Part shown: positions 8,128 to 17,234 of the stretch, one piece after another
How the letters are laid out: each line of letters opens with the position of its first letter
How positions within the stretch are numbered: position 1 is the first letter of the stretch
Assembly: GCF_030345335.1 (NCBI RefSeq)
Contig: NZ_JAPVRC010000001.1
Span: 558,001 to 622,000 of the forward strand
Reading direction: 5' to 3'
Length of the DNA: 64,000 bases
Source of the DNA: Halobacillus campisalis
Lineage (GTDB): Bacteria > Bacillota > Bacilli > Bacillales > Halobacillaceae
Position numbers and translations under genes: made by a program
Notes under the pieces: model-generated
The model's input: only the letters and a program-made list of their open reading frames with translations
What the model was told of the DNA's origin: nothing
The model's database searches: none

Positions 8128-9237
8128 ATGGCATTAACTCACAGAAAAGATACTCGACCAGTAAAAGTCGGAGATCTGACGATAGGTGGAGAGGACCAGG
8201 TTGTCATTCAGTCCATGACCACTACTAAAACACACGACGTAGAAGCAACAGTAGCTGAAATTCTTCGTTTAGAAGAAGCTGGATGCCAGGTTGTACGCGT
8301 CGCATGCCCGGATGACCGTGCAGCAGATGCTATACCGGAAATTAAAAAACGAATTAACATCCCATTGGTTGTCGATATCCACTTTGATTATAAAAAAGCC
8401 TTGAAAGCTATTGAAGGCGGCGCAGATAAGATCAGGATCAATCCCGGGAATATCGGTAAAAAGGAAAAAGTCGAAGCTGTTGTGGAAGCCGCAAAAGCAA
8501 AAGGAATCCCTATTCGTATCGGCGTAAATGCCGGTTCTCTTGAACGCCATATTTTAGAAAAATACGGCTACCCTACTGCAGAAGGAATGGTCGAAAGTGC
8601 TCTTCACCATATTAAAATTTTAGAGGACCTCGATTTTCACGATATTATCGTTTCGTTAAAAGCCTCAGATGTTAAGCTGGCTATCGAAGCGTATGAAAAA
8701 GCGGCTGAAGCTATCTCATACCCGCTTCATTTAGGGATTACTGAATCCGGCACATTATTTGCAGGAACTGTAAAAAGCGCCGCCGGACTTGGAGCTATTT
8801 TAAGTAAAGGGATCGGGAGCACATTAAGAGTAAGTTTAAGTGCAGATCCTGTAGAAGAAGTAAAAGTAGCAAAAGAATTGCTGAAATCTTATGGTCTTGC
8901 TTCAAACGCGGCCACCTTAATTTCATGTCCGACTTGCGGACGAATTGAAATTGATTTAATATCCATCGCCAATGAAGTTGAAGAATATATTTCAACAATC
9001 AAAGCACCGATTAAGGTAGCAGTACTCGGCTGTGCCGTTAACGGTCCAGGAGAAGCTCGCGAGGCTGATATCGGGATTGCAGGGGCACGAGGAGAAGGAT
9101 TACTTTTCCGTCATGGTGAAATCATTCGAAAAGTTCCTGAAGAGATCATGGTTGAAGAACTCAAAAAAGAAGTCGACAAACTGGCAGAAGAGCATTATGA
9201 GAAAGAACGCAAAGAAAAAGAAGAGCTGAATGCATAA
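8128..9237 (+). CDS. ispG: 4-hydroxy-3-methylbut-2-en-1-yl diphosphate synthase (flavodoxin/ferredoxin)
   Basis: Iron-sulfur enzyme of the methylerythritol phosphate isoprenoid pathway; it turns MEcPP into HMBPP, which IspH (13014-13961) then reduces. The 369 residues comprise a TIM-barrel N-terminal domain and a C-terminal cluster domain with the three cluster cysteines visible: Cys267 and Cys270 in SCPTCGR and Cys302 in [10 protein letters not shown], with Glu309 as the likely fourth ligand. The start follows AAAGGAG. It is a single gene with its own terminator. The 257 bases upstream hold no other gene. Confidence 0.97.
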   Translation: MALTHRKDTRPVKVGDLTIGGEDQVVIQSMTTTKTHDVEATVAEILRLEEAGCQVVRVACPDDRAADAIPEIKKRINIPLVVDIHFDYKKALKAIEGGADKIRINPGNIGKKEKVEAVVEAAKAKGIPIRIGVNAGSLERHILEKYGYPTAEGMVESALHHIKILEDLDFHDIIVSLKASDVKLAIEAYEKAAEAISYPLHLGITESGTLFAGTVKSAAGLGAILSKGIGSTLRVSLSADPVEEVKVAKELLKSYGLASNAATLISCPTCGRIEIDLISIANEVEEYISTIKAPIKVAVLGCAVNGPGEAREADIGIAGARGEGLLFRHGEIIRKVPEEIMVEELKKEVDKLAEEHYEKERKEKEELNA

Positions 9238-9246
9238 ATCAAACTA

Positions 9247-9276
9247 AAGGTGGACCCTAATCGGGTCCACCTTTTT
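9247..9276 (+). terminator. Terminator of ispG
   Basis: An 11-bp perfect stem (9247-9257 with 9263-9273) with a T6 run. It sits between convergent genes and may also slow minus-strand transcription of the DUF4190 gene. Confidence 0.9.
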
Positions 9277-9280
9277 TAAA

Positions 9281-9730
9281 TTAAAACACTTGGGTAATCG
9301 GAGTCAAGAATAGAGAGAATAAGATGGAAACGATACTTATGATGATCGCCATGTTTCCTAACGTATCCGCTCCTCGTCTTTTTGACACGACACCTAACGC
9401 AATACCCACAATTCCTAAAAGAAATGGAGCAAAGAAGAAGGACAGAATTGCCGCCGATAATGCGACCCATCCCATTCCAGCTTTCACGTCAGTTTCCATA
9501 GTGGTTTCAGATTCTTCCGAACGAATCGGCTCATTCATTGGCATGACGGCTTCTTGAGCATATTCTTCGTCATAACTCTCGCCATAAACAGGCTGATTAG
9601 CTACTCGTTCTACTTCAGTTTCATGCTGTAATTCCTCACCATGCTCTGGTAAAGATGGTTCGTTTTCGACACGATCAGGAAAAGATTGTTCTTCCTCTTG
9701 ATTCCTTACAGACTTATTTGAATCATCCAT
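9281..9730 (-). CDS. yqfX: DUF4190 membrane protein (YqfX-like)
   Basis: 149 residues. The first 85 are acidic and of low complexity (many Glu and Asp), followed by two membrane helices (about 88-112 and 126-147) with a GLGVV-like turn and KRRGADTLG loop usual for DUF4190. Function is unknown. It is convergent with ispG, as I recall for yqfX beside yqfY (ispG) in B. subtilis. The start at 9730 has a GAGGG site. Confidence 0.65.
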   Translation of the reverse strand: MDDSNKSVRNQEEEQSFPDRVENEPSLPEHGEELQHETEVERVANQPVYGESYDEEYAQEAVMPMNEPIRSEESETTMETDVKAGMGWVALSAAILSFFFAPFLLGIVGIALGVVSKRRGADTLGNMAIIISIVSILFSLFLTPITQVF

Positions 9731-9818
9731 GTGTAACCCTCACTTTCTGGTTGGAGAATCAAGGTTAGTATGTGGAGTATCCTGTTTTTAAGTAAGGTAT
9801 TTAATGGGATGCATGAAA

Positions 9819-9844
9819 AACCTGTACTCTTCTGAGTACAGGTT
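9819..9844 (-). terminator. Orphan terminator-like hairpin upstream of the DUF4190 gene
   Basis: An 11-bp perfect stem with a four-base loop (9819-9829 with 9834-9844), followed on the minus strand by TTTTT. No minus-strand gene is found between it and 10585, so the transcript it would end is unknown. Confidence 0.6.
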
Positions 9845-10199
9845 CAAGGATCATCTGCAAGCAGACAATTATCATAACGTGGAGTATAAACAGAGTATCT
9901 ATAAAGCATATTCAGTATAGTAATAAGTTACCTTTACTTTTGGCATTGTACATTTTCTTTTATCACCAGTCTCCTTATAATTTCAGTGCTTTTAGTCAAA
10001 AGATCACTTACGTACCTGTAATAGCACAAAAAGAACATGTGCATTTTTTTAGCATTACTCATTTAACTTTTTTCATTCGATTTGTCCAACGCCAAACAAA
10101 ACTATCCCACAAAAAAAGCCCTCAACTTATCTTATCAAGAACGAAATTCCTGCGCTCATCATAAGGTGTAAAGAATGAAATAAGAAGGGGTATGGATAA
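9845..10199. other. Gene-free stretch upstream of the DUF2624 gene
   Basis: No credible coding region on either strand. A 74-codon plus-strand frame (9940-10164) lacks a ribosome-binding site and family resemblance. The minus strand upstream of the orphan hairpin could encode a small RNA, but I find no good promoter. The only strong translation signal is the AGAAGGGG site of the next gene. Confidence 0.4.
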
Positions 10200-10475
10200 A
10201 TGTTAAAACAGTACATTACCCATAAATTAAAGAACCTGACCGTTGAAGAACTGCTTTATTATAGTAATATGTATAATATTTCCACAAGACGCAGGGAAGC
10301 AGAAAAGATCGTTAAAGAATTACGGAGAAACAAGGAAGATCCTTTTGAAAAACAAGGGAGAAAAAAAATGCTGAAGAAGCTCTCTGAAATCACTTCTGCT
10401 GAGACAGCTCATTCAGTAGATGTTTTACTTCATAAAATCGCTAAACAATACGGATTAGAAGAATGGCTTCATTAA
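10200..10475 (+). CDS. yqfT: DUF2624 protein (YqfT-like)
   Basis: A small basic helical protein of 91 residues without membrane segments. It starts LKQYITHKLKNLTVEELLYY and has a Lys/Arg-rich centre (TRRREAEKIVKELRRNK), which fits the DUF2624 family found beside nfo (yqfS) and cshB (yqfR) in Bacillus. Function is unknown. The gene is convergent with nfo. Confidence 0.7.
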   Translation: MLKQYITHKLKNLTVEELLYYSNMYNISTRRREAEKIVKELRRNKEDPFEKQGRKKMLKKLSEITSAETAHSVDVLLHKIAKQYGLEEWLH

Positions 10476-10479
10476 ACTC

Positions 10480-10528
10480 TCCCACGGATAGAAGAGTTTT
10501 CCCGAGCTCGAACGTCTCGAAATTGAGT
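10480..10528 (-). repeat. Short copy of a two-copy intergenic repeat
   Basis: Two blocks are shared with the element at 14083-14217 in opposite orientation: 12 bases at 10480-10491 (TCCCACGGATAG) and 15 bases at 10514-10528 (GTCTCGAAATTGAGT). The blocks are 22 bases apart here and 37 apart in the long copy. Confidence 0.55.
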
Positions 10529-10579
10529 CTTCCCCATAAGGGAGCTTAAGCATCACAATTTACTAAAGCCTGATACAAA

Positions 10580-10612
10580 ACAAAAAGAAGAGTGCATCCA
10601 AGCACTCTTCTT
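10580..10612 (-). terminator. Terminator of the cshB-nfo operon
   Basis: An 11-bp stem (10585-10595 with 10602-10612) followed on the minus strand by TTTTTGTTTTG, directly after the nfo stop codon. Confidence 0.88.
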
Positions 10613-10614
10613 GT

Positions 10615-11508
10615 TTATTGCTGCATTATTTTCTCTTTTAACTGTGAATCATATTGGCCTTCTTTTAACATATTGATTTCGAATTGGTAGGGAGGCTGTT
10701 TATTCTTTTTATCCTCACCCACGTATGGAGTTTCAAGAATTTTAGGGATATCCTTGAATACTTCATGATGAACAATATAGTGAAGGGCTTCAAAGCCGAT
10801 GTGACCGAACCCAATATTTTCATGTCGGTCTTTAGCAGCCCCCTTGACATTCTTGCTGTCATTGACGTGTACGACTTTTATACGATCCAGTCCGACAATA
10901 CGATCAAATTGGTCAAGGACACCATCAAAATCTTCCACAATGTCATAGCCTGCATCGTGGATATGGCAAGTATCCAGACATACAGAGAGTTTTTCGTTCA
11001 ATTGAACCCCTTCAATAATTTCAGCCAGTTCCTCAAAGCTTCTTCCACACTCAGATCCTTTGCCGGCCATCGTTTCTAAGGCGATTTGTACGTTTTGGTC
11101 TTTATGAAGGACTTCATTCAAACCTTCAATGATTTTAGGAATTCCTTTATCTACACCTTGTCCCACATGAGAACCCGGGTGGAGGACGATCTGTTTAGAA
11201 CCCAGGGCTTCCGTCCTTTCGATTTCACTTCTGAGAAAATCCACGCCAAGTTCAAAAGTTTCAGGTTTTGTCGTGTTACCGATGTTAATGATGTATGGAG
11301 CGTGCACAACAATATCATCGATTCCCTTCTCTTTCATATGGGAAGCTCCTGCTTCAATGTTCAGTTCCTCGATCGGGCGTCTTCTTGTATTTTGAGGTGC
11401 ACCTGTGTAGATCATAAATGTAGAAGCACCGTAAGAAGCAGCTTCTTCGCTCGCACCAAGCAGCATCTTCTTTCCTTTCATCGATACGTGCGATCCGATT
11501 TTCACCAT
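10615..11508 (-). CDS. nfo: Endonuclease IV (AP endonuclease)
   Basis: Cuts DNA 5' of abasic sites in base-excision repair. The 297-residue TIM barrel carries zinc-ligand segments typical of the family: [48 protein letters not shown] and LETPY. The start is the ATG at 11508 (MVKIGSHVS), with GAAAGGAG upstream; the longer frame to 11550 overlaps the end of cshB and has no ribosome-binding site. It forms an operon with cshB, as yqfR-yqfS do in B. subtilis. Confidence 0.95.
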   Translation of the reverse strand: MVKIGSHVSMKGKKMLLGASEEAASYGASTFMIYTGAPQNTRRRPIEELNIEAGASHMKEKGIDDIVVHAPYIINIGNTTKPETFELGVDFLRSEIERTEALGSKQIVLHPGSHVGQGVDKGIPKIIEGLNEVLHKDQNVQIALETMAGKGSECGRSFEELAEIIEGVQLNEKLSVCLDTCHIHDAGYDIVEDFDGVLDQFDRIVGLDRIKVVHVNDSKNVKGAAKDRHENIGFGHIGFEALHYIVHHEVFKDIPKILETPYVGEDKKNKQPPYQFEINMLKEGQYDSQLKEKIMQQ

Positions 11509-11524
11509 AAATGTCAGCTCCTTT

Positions 11525-12847
11525 CTATTTCTTTTTCCGGAAACTTTCACGTTTGAGCTGTCTGTAATTTTTATCAGCTTCTTGCTTCATTTTTTTCTTA
11601 TAGCCTGGTTTAACCTTTTTAGGTTTTCTGACCATTTGTTTCGCTTGCTTTTCCATATCGTTTTCATTTCGGTTACGCTTTTGCCGCTCTTTGTAGGATT
11701 TAGCCTCTACCCATTCTCCATTTTTCACTTCATAGAATGTAAAAGATAAACCTCTTCGCTCTAACTTCTCGATTAGCGGCAAGTCTTCTTCGGCATAAAG
11801 ATTAATGGCAGTTCCTTGCATCCCTGCTCTCGCCGTACGGCCTACACGGTGGACGTAGAACTCCTCCTCTTTAGGCATTCTTGCATTAATTACATGACTT
11901 ACCCCTTGGATATCAATGCCTCTTGAGGCCAGATCAGTGGCCACAATGTATTGGTAACGAAGATTTTGCAAATCTTTAAGCATTCTTTTCCGTTCGCGGG
12001 GGCTTAGTCCGCCATGGATGATTCCAGTTTCCAATCCCCGTTCCAGTAAATCATTAGCCAGTTCATCAGCCTGCTCTTTTCCATTCGTAAAAATAATGGC
12101 TAAATAAGGCTGGATTGTCTTGGAAATATCAATGATGATATCTGCAGGGTTTTTATGACGCAGCGCGACGAGTCTATGCTCCATTGTTTCTGGAGAAGGC
12201 TTATTATCCTTAATTTGAATGTGAGTGGGATTCGATAAATATTTTTTTAAGAACGGCTGCAGTCGTTCCGGAATAGTGGCCGAAAAGACAAGCATTTGAA
12301 GATCTTCATGCATGCGAAGCAAAATTTGATCGACATCTTCTATAAATCCTAGATCAAGCATTAAATCCGCCTCATCTAAGACAAAGGCTTTCGTCTCATG
12401 TAATACAAGGGCTTCCTCTTTAACCATATCCAATACTCGTCCCGGGGTTCCGACGACGATATGCGGTGGATTAGAAGATAATTTATCCATCATTTTTTGC
12501 TTATCGGTCCCACCAATCACGAGACTTGATCGCCAAACGTCCGTTTTCCCTGCATACTCGATCGCTTTTTTGACTTCATCATAAATCTGATAAGCCAGTT
12601 CCCGAGTAGGAGCGGTTATTACAAATTGAACACCTTTGGCGCCTTCTTCTATTTGGTTGAATAACGGCAACAGGTAAGCGTGCGTTTTCCCGGACCCAGT
12701 GTGCGACTGCCCAATTACACTTTCACCCCGTAAAGCTGCCGGTATCACTTCTATTTGAATAGGAGTAGGTTCTTTAAAACCCAGTCCTTCAATTATTTGC
12801 TTTACGTCTGAACGTATCGCATATTCGTTAAATGAATGATTACTCAT
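11525..12847 (-). CDS. cshB: DEAD-box RNA helicase CshB
   Basis: ATP-dependent RNA helicase thought to help RNA folding in the cold and ribosome assembly. The 440 residues contain all core motifs: Q motif around Gln31, Walker A SHTGSGKT (48-55), PTRELA (80-85), TPGR, DEAD (158-161), SAT (189-191) and HRVGRTAR. A basic tail follows (about 385-440, Lys/Arg-rich), which probably binds RNA. The start follows AAAGGAG. CshB rather than CshA is chosen because the next gene is nfo. Confidence 0.93.
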   Translation of the reverse strand: MSNHSFNEYAIRSDVKQIIEGLGFKEPTPIQIEVIPAALRGESVIGQSHTGSGKTHAYLLPLFNQIEEGAKGVQFVITAPTRELAYQIYDEVKKAIEYAGKTDVWRSSLVIGGTDKQKMMDKLSSNPPHIVVGTPGRVLDMVKEEALVLHETKAFVLDEADLMLDLGFIEDVDQILLRMHEDLQMLVFSATIPERLQPFLKKYLSNPTHIQIKDNKPSPETMEHRLVALRHKNPADIIIDISKTIQPYLAIIFTNGKEQADELANDLLERGLETGIIHGGLSPRERKRMLKDLQNLRYQYIVATDLASRGIDIQGVSHVINARMPKEEEFYVHRVGRTARAGMQGTAINLYAEEDLPLIEKLERRGLSFTFYEVKNGEWVEAKSYKERQKRNRNENDMEKQAKQMVRKPKKVKPGYKKKMKQEADKNYRQLKRESFRKKK

Positions 12848-12928
12848 ATACGTGCTCCTTTAATGTAAAATATCCCTACCCTATTATAATCGACTGAAGA
12901 AAGAATTGCACGAACTGTAGACATTCTT

Positions 12929-12957
12929 TGTCATCTTCTGCTTTAGCCTTTATAATA
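12929..12957 (+). promoter_or_regulatory. ispH promoter
   Basis: Sigma-A type: TTGTCA (12929-12934), 17 bases, TATAAT (12952-12957), about 55 bases upstream of the ispH start. Confidence 0.65.
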
Positions 12958-13013
12958 GTGAGTGAGAAATATTGTTGTAAAAGTTGCTAAGAACGAAGAG
13001 GAGGATTTATGAA

Positions 13014-13961
13014 ATGGAAGTCATAAAAATCGCCCCTCGCGGTTATTGTTACGGAGTGGTTGATGCCATGGTCATCGCACAGAATGCGGCGAAAGATCCG
13101 AATTTACCACGCCCTATATATATTTTAGGAATGATCGTTCACAATTCTCATGTTACAGAAGCATTTGAAAGTGAAGGAATTATAACCGTCGACGGAAAAA
13201 ACCGTATGGATTTATTAGAAGGAATCAACGATGGTACGGTTATTTTCACTGCACACGGCGTTTCACCTGAAGTGAAAGACCGTGCGAAAAGAAAAGGCTT
13301 GACGACGTTAGATGCTACTTGCCCTGACGTTACGAATACGCATAATCTCATTCGCGACCGTGTGGAGGAAGGATATGAAATCGTATATGTCGGAAAAAAA
13401 GGACACCCTGAACCTGAAGGCGCCATGGGTGTAGCACCAGGTAAAGTCCATCTCGTACAGACAGAAGAAGATGTTGAAGAGCTGGAATTAGATCATGATA
13501 AACTGTTGATCACCAACCAGACCACGATGAGTCAGTGGGATGTTTATGACGTAATGGAAAAAGTCAAAGAGAAATATCCTCACGTAGAAAAGCACCAGGA
13601 GATTTGCATGGCTACCCAGGTCCGTCAGGAGGCAGTGTCAGAGCAAGCCAAAGATGCGGATTTGACGTTGGTAGTTGGAGATCCAAAGAGTAACAATTCA
13701 AACCGTCTAGCTCAAGTATCTATTGAAATTGCAGGCACACAAGCTTACAGAATAGCTGATGTTACAGAGATAGAACTTGAGTGGCTCGAAGGAGTTTCTA
13801 AAGTAGCCGTAACGGCCGGAGCCTCTACACCAACACCGATTACTAAAGAAGTGATTAGATTCATCGAATCATTCGACCCTGATAACGAGGAAACATGGGT
13901 TCGCGAGTCACTAGTTGAACAAAAGAAAATACTGCCTAAAATCAGAGCTAAGAAGAAATAA
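13014..13961 (+). CDS. ispH: 4-hydroxy-3-methylbut-2-enyl diphosphate reductase
   Basis: Last enzyme of the methylerythritol phosphate pathway; an iron-sulfur reductase that makes IPP and DMAPP from HMBPP. At 315 residues it has the three cluster cysteines Cys12 (GYCYGV), Cys103 (DATCPDV) and Cys198 (EICMATQ). The start at ATG 13014 lies nine bases after AGAGGAGG; a longer frame from 12984 would begin with TTG ahead of that site. It is a single gene with its own promoter and terminator. ispG lies 4 kb away, so both late steps of the pathway are in the window. Confidence 0.97.
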   Translation: MEVIKIAPRGYCYGVVDAMVIAQNAAKDPNLPRPIYILGMIVHNSHVTEAFESEGIITVDGKNRMDLLEGINDGTVIFTAHGVSPEVKDRAKRKGLTTLDATCPDVTNTHNLIRDRVEEGYEIVYVGKKGHPEPEGAMGVAPGKVHLVQTEEDVEELELDHDKLLITNQTTMSQWDVYDVMEKVKEKYPHVEKHQEICMATQVRQEAVSEQAKDADLTLVVGDPKSNNSNRLAQVSIEIAGTQAYRIADVTEIELEWLEGVSKVAVTAGASTPTPITKEVIRFIESFDPDNEETWVRESLVEQKKILPKIRAKKK

Positions 13962-13964
13962 ACT

Positions 13965-14007
13965 AAACAAAAGGTCATCCGTTCACTAGACGGATGACCT
14001 TTTGTTT
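13965..14007 (+). terminator. Terminator of ispH
   Basis: A 15-17-bp perfect stem around a six- or seven-base loop at 13983-13989, with T-rich ends on both strands, so it could work in both directions. Confidence 0.88.
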
Positions 14008-14082
14008 GAACAAAGAGATAATTAATAGTGTTAGCTGGTTTTATATAAAGTAGTTATCAATAATATGGCAGGATTGTTGTAT

Positions 14083-14217
14083 ACTCAATTTCGAGACATT
14101 CCGTGAGTGAATCAGGTCTACGGGGAATGTCTCGCTATCCGTGGGAACGCAGTGACCTCCTAGGATGCAACAGGCAAACCTTTTCCCGCAGTCCCTAAGC
14201 CCCGAATATGTCTCGAA
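14083..14217. repeat. Long copy of the intergenic repeat with alternative stems
   Basis: The left arm 14092-14102 pairs perfectly with 14124-14134 (11 bp), while 14090-14099 pairs equally well with 14208-14217 (10 bp), so the two stems exclude each other. A further 7-bp stem, with one wobble, joins 14141-14147 and 14183-14189. It lies between the ends of the convergent genes ispH and nif3. It shares blocks with 10480-10528 in inverted orientation. I recognise no riboswitch family. Confidence 0.5.
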
Positions 14218-14246
14218 GATAATTCTTCAAGAAGAGGGAGTTTATT

Positions 14247-15359
14247 TTAACAAAAACGAAAAGGTTCAGTGTTCGAAGCAGAGATAAAAAACTTTACTTC
14301 ATTAGAAAATTTATCATCAAAATATTTTTTCAAAACCGGGTTGACCACTTTTTCTACATGATGGCCAGGATCAATAACCATCAACCCGTTTTCCCAAGCC
14401 TCTTGCGCTAAATGGAAAGTCATATCTCCCGTTATATATACATCAGCACCTTTAGCTAAAGCAGCTCCGTGATATTTTTCACCGCTCCCACCCAGCAGCG
14501 CTACGCGCCTGACTTTTTGATCAGGCTCCCCGATAAAGCGGAGCTTTGGTACTTGATATTTTTCTTTAACCAATTCACAAAGAGTATGCAGTGTCATTTC
14601 ACTACTTAAATCACCGATTCTCCCCACTCCCCTTTTTTGACCTTCATTGAGTAAAGGGAATACATCATAAGCAGCTTCTTCATATGGATGAGCTTTTCTC
14701 ATAGAATGTATGACCGTATCCACTTTTTCTTTAGGTAAAATGGTTTCTAACCTATCTTCTTTCACTTTTTCAAGGTCGCCTTGACTACCTATTAATGGGT
14801 TTGAGCCTTCTAGAGGTTTAAACGTCCCTTCTCCGCTCACTTGATAGGTGCAATGGCTATAATCGCCTATATGTCCGGCTCCAGCTTCACTGATTGCATC
14901 CCTTACATAATCTGTGTGGCTCTCTGGAACAAATACTGTTAGTTTAACAAGTTCTTCATTATTAGATTCAATTAAAGGCTTTAGGTTTTCAATTCCAAGA
15001 AGTTCTGCCATAGCATCATTTACTCCACCTTCAGCTACATCCAAATTCGTATGAGAAGCGTACACCGTAATATTATGCTGAATCAATTTTTTTATAGCTC
15101 GTCCTTTAGGTGTATCAAGGTTTATTTCATTGAGCTTGATAAACAACAAGGGATGATGAGCGACAATCATATCTGCTCCTTGCTCAATCGCTTCATCTAC
15201 AACATTCTCCAGCACGTCCAGAGTAATCATCACTTTTTTTACGGGCTGCTTGAGAGACCCTACTTGCAGCCCCACATTGTCCCAGTCAAATGCATACTCT
15301 TTAGGCGCTATTTCCTCTAATGATTTGATAATGTCCGATGCGGTTACGTTATTAGCCAT
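14247..15359 (-). CDS. NIF3-family dinuclear-metal protein (YqfO)
   Basis: A 370-residue NIF3-like protein with an inserted middle domain (about 130-240), as in B. subtilis YqfO. Metal-site segments are visible: AHHPLLF near residue 65, SHTNLD near 102, and GDMTFH and DPGHHVE near the C-terminus. Homologues form toroidal hexamers; a role as GTP cyclohydrolase type 2 has been proposed, but the function is not settled. The start codon overlaps the last eight bases of trmK, which points to translational coupling. Confidence 0.88.
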   Translation of the reverse strand: MANNVTASDIIKSLEEIAPKEYAFDWDNVGLQVGSLKQPVKKVMITLDVLENVVDEAIEQGADMIVAHHPLLFIKLNEINLDTPKGRAIKKLIQHNITVYASHTNLDVAEGGVNDAMAELLGIENLKPLIESNNEELVKLTVFVPESHTDYVRDAISEAGAGHIGDYSHCTYQVSGEGTFKPLEGSNPLIGSQGDLEKVKEDRLETILPKEKVDTVIHSMRKAHPYEEAAYDVFPLLNEGQKRGVGRIGDLSSEMTLHTLCELVKEKYQVPKLRFIGEPDQKVRRVALLGGSGEKYHGAALAKGADVYITGDMTFHLAQEAWENGLMVIDPGHHVEKVVNPVLKKYFDDKFSNEVKFFISASNTEPFRFC

Positions 15360-16059
15360 TTGTTAATGCCTCCTCGATCCATCGAATTTCTTTTTCAAAT
15401 ATTTTTAATTTACTTTCATCAGGAAAAGGTGAATTCTGTATTCGATGAATGATTTGTTGTTTCTTTTCCTTTTCCTGTTGCCATTTCATCTGAAACGCAT
15501 CATTTTTCTCTTCTAATAGATGAGGGCCGAACCAAAGCTGTTTTTCGAGAATATTTTCATTATAATTTTCCAGGCCATCTCCTTCTTCAGCTACCAAAAT
15601 TTCGTAAATATGACCATTCTCTACAATAATACATTCTTCCACTAAATTATAATTATTCTCAATAAGCCATCGTCGGATCGAACGAGCATCTATATTAGGC
15701 TGAGCAATTATTCTTGAGACTTTCCTTAGCTTATTTTTCCCTTCTTCAAGAATATCTCTTATTAAAGGACCGCCCATACCAGCAATCACAATTTGATTTA
15801 CACGTTCATCTATGACTTCTAACCCGTTTCCCTGTTTGACTTCAATTCTGTCCTCCAATTGATTGTCTGCTACTTCTTTTTGAGCACTCAAAAAAGGACC
15901 TCGATTGAGTTCACCCGCAATGGCAAAAGCTTCTGAATTGCGGCTGCAAACATAACAGGGCAGATAAGCATGATCTGATCCTATATCTGCAAAGTATACC
16001 GGTTCTACTAAATAATCAGCTATCGTTTTCAGCCGCTTTGATAATTGATTTCCGTTCAT
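15352..16059 (-). CDS. trmK: tRNA (adenine22-N1)-methyltransferase
   Basis: SAM-dependent enzyme that methylates A22 in the D-loop of tRNA. The 235-residue protein has a Rossmann methyltransferase core (FADIGSDHAYLP near residue 24, IAGMGGPLI near 91) and a C-terminal coiled-coil extension rich in Lys and Glu, typical of TrmK. The start follows GAGAGGAAAG. It forms a two-gene unit with the NIF3 gene, as yqfN-yqfO in B. subtilis. Confidence 0.93.
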   Translation of the reverse strand: MNGNQLSKRLKTIADYLVEPVYFADIGSDHAYLPCYVCSRNSEAFAIAGELNRGPFLSAQKEVADNQLEDRIEVKQGNGLEVIDERVNQIVIAGMGGPLIRDILEEGKNKLRKVSRIIAQPNIDARSIRRWLIENNYNLVEECIIVENGHIYEILVAEEGDGLENYNENILEKQLWFGPHLLEEKNDAFQMKWQQEKEKKQQIIHRIQNSPFPDESKLKIFEKEIRWIEEALTNG

Positions 16060-16077
16060 GTTGCAATCTTTCCTCTC

Positions 16078-16117
16078 ATAAAAAGAAAAGCTTCCTGAAT
16101 GAACAGAAAGCTTTTCT
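16078..16117 (-). terminator. Terminator of cccA
   Basis: A stem of ten or more pairs (16084-16093 with 16107-16117), extended by three pairs inside and followed on the minus strand by TTTTTAT. Confidence 0.78.
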
Positions 16118-16121
16118 CAAT

Positions 16122-16487
16122 TTATTGATGTTCTTCAGCAAGCCACTCTGCTAAAGTCGCAGCATCGTCACCTGTATAAAGACCTGCAGGCATAGCCCCA
16201 TCGCCTTTACCATTTTCAATGATGTCCTGGATTTCAGAGGCATCATATTGAGAACCTACTTCTTGAAGACTCGGACCATTTTGGCCTTCGAGGTCTCCAC
16301 CATGACAACTGGCACACTGTTGTTCATACATTTCTTCTGGTCCAGCAGCGGTTTCTTCTGTTCCTTCACCATCTTCTGCGTTTTCAATTGCATTCCTTTC
16401 GTTGACTCCAACTGATGACACAACAATCATCACTAGAATCCCGAGCACAGCAATAATCGCAAAAGGAATCACAGGGTTTCTTTTCAT
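16122..16487 (-). CDS. cccA: Membrane-anchored cytochrome c-550
   Basis: A small c-type cytochrome facing outside the membrane; it carries electrons in the respiratory chain. After a membrane anchor (about residues 5-26) comes an acidic Glu/Gly linker, then the heme-binding CASCH motif (58-62) and the axial Met99 in GAMPAG. The start is the ATG at 16487, nine bases after AAGGAGG. An in-frame ATG at 16496 abuts that site and cannot be used. It lies between trmK and sigA, as cccA does in B. subtilis. Confidence 0.92.
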   Translation of the reverse strand: MKRNPVIPFAIIAVLGILVMIVVSSVGVNERNAIENAEDGEGTEETAAGPEEMYEQQCASCHGGDLEGQNGPSLQEVGSQYDASEIQDIIENGKGDGAMPAGLYTGDDAATLAEWLAEEHQ

Positions 16488-16593
16488 TAGTTGCATCCTC
16501 CTTATGTATTCCCTAAAAGTATGAGAGATGTCTAATAGACTATACTTATTTTACTTTAAATTCCTTCCATAGGAAAGGAAAATCAGACAAATA

Positions 16594-17124
16594 CTAAAAA
16601 ACTGTGGTCAATGCGATAACAATTAGTCCTAATAAACCGAGTATTTTCAGATAAGTATACTGCTTTAACCTGCCGATCAGAAGCCAAATTATAGAGTGAA
16701 AACCTGCCATCAAGTAAACCCATAAATTATTATCCATCCAATAACCAGTTATATAAACAGCAAAAACCATAACCAGTACTAAAAGTATGACAAGTGACGT
16801 TTGGGCAAAGTGGTGAAATTGATAGGAAGTAGATCTATATAAAATGAAAGCGATACCAACAAAAGTCGACAAAAGACCTGTTTGCAATATAATTCCCAGT
16901 TCAGTAAAATAAATGACAAGAAATGAAAGTGGGAGCAATAAAAGGATAACACTTACATAAGTATATAGTAGGTAAGGAATTGTAGTTTTTGATAGCAATC
17001 TTTCAGGTTTCTCCATACCTTCAGAATACAATGCCAGAAGAAAATCACAATATTGCTCTGGCAGTAATCGATTCTGCTTCCAATATAATATCTCTTTAAC
17101 AATCGTTTCATTCCGTTTGTCCAA
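16594..17124 (-). CDS. Hypothetical membrane protein between cccA and sigA
   Basis: A 176-residue protein with a soluble N-terminal 40 residues (KEILYWKQNRLLPEQYCDF, then LLALYSEGMEKPE) followed by about five or six membrane helices. I do not recognise a named family. The N-terminal segment resembles conserved segments in other bacillary membrane proteins, so it may be an interaction module. The start is taken as TTG at 17124 with GGTGGGG upstream; no ATG is available before residue 36. It follows the sigA terminator by about 30 bases. Function is unknown. Confidence 0.65.
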   Translation of the reverse strand: MDKRNETIVKEILYWKQNRLLPEQYCDFLLALYSEGMEKPERLLSKTTIPYLLYTYVSVILLLLPLSFLVIYFTELGIILQTGLLSTFVGIAFILYRSTSYQFHHFAQTSLVILLVLVMVFAVYITGYWMDNNLWVYLMAGFHSIIWLLIGRLKQYTYLKILGLLGLIVIALTTVF

Positions 17125-17147
17125 TAGGTTTTCACCCCACCTCTCCT

Positions 17148-17180
17148 GATAAAACTTTAGGGACCCTCCGGCCCCTAAAG
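17148..17180 (-). terminator. Terminator of the dnaG-sigA operon
   Basis: An 8-bp stem (17155-17162 with 17173-17180) followed on the minus strand by TTTTAT. It lies about 55 bases past the sigA stop codon. Confidence 0.7.
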
Positions 17181-17234
17181 AATGAACAAGATATACCCTA
17201 TATATCGGATGGGTTCCATTACGGATTAAGGAAT

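Noticed and set aside
9940-10164. 74-codon plus-strand frame in the gap before the DUF2624 gene
   Set aside because: No ribosome-binding site, unusual composition and no family resemblance; it lies in AT-rich intergenic DNA.
10684-11556. Two plus-strand frames opposite nfo (131 and 156 codons)
   Set aside because: Antisense shadows of a well-supported gene, with no ribosome-binding sites.
14083-14217. Known riboswitch class for the structured repeat
   Set aside because: No conserved riboswitch core was recognised and it lies downstream of gene ends, not upstream of a start codon.
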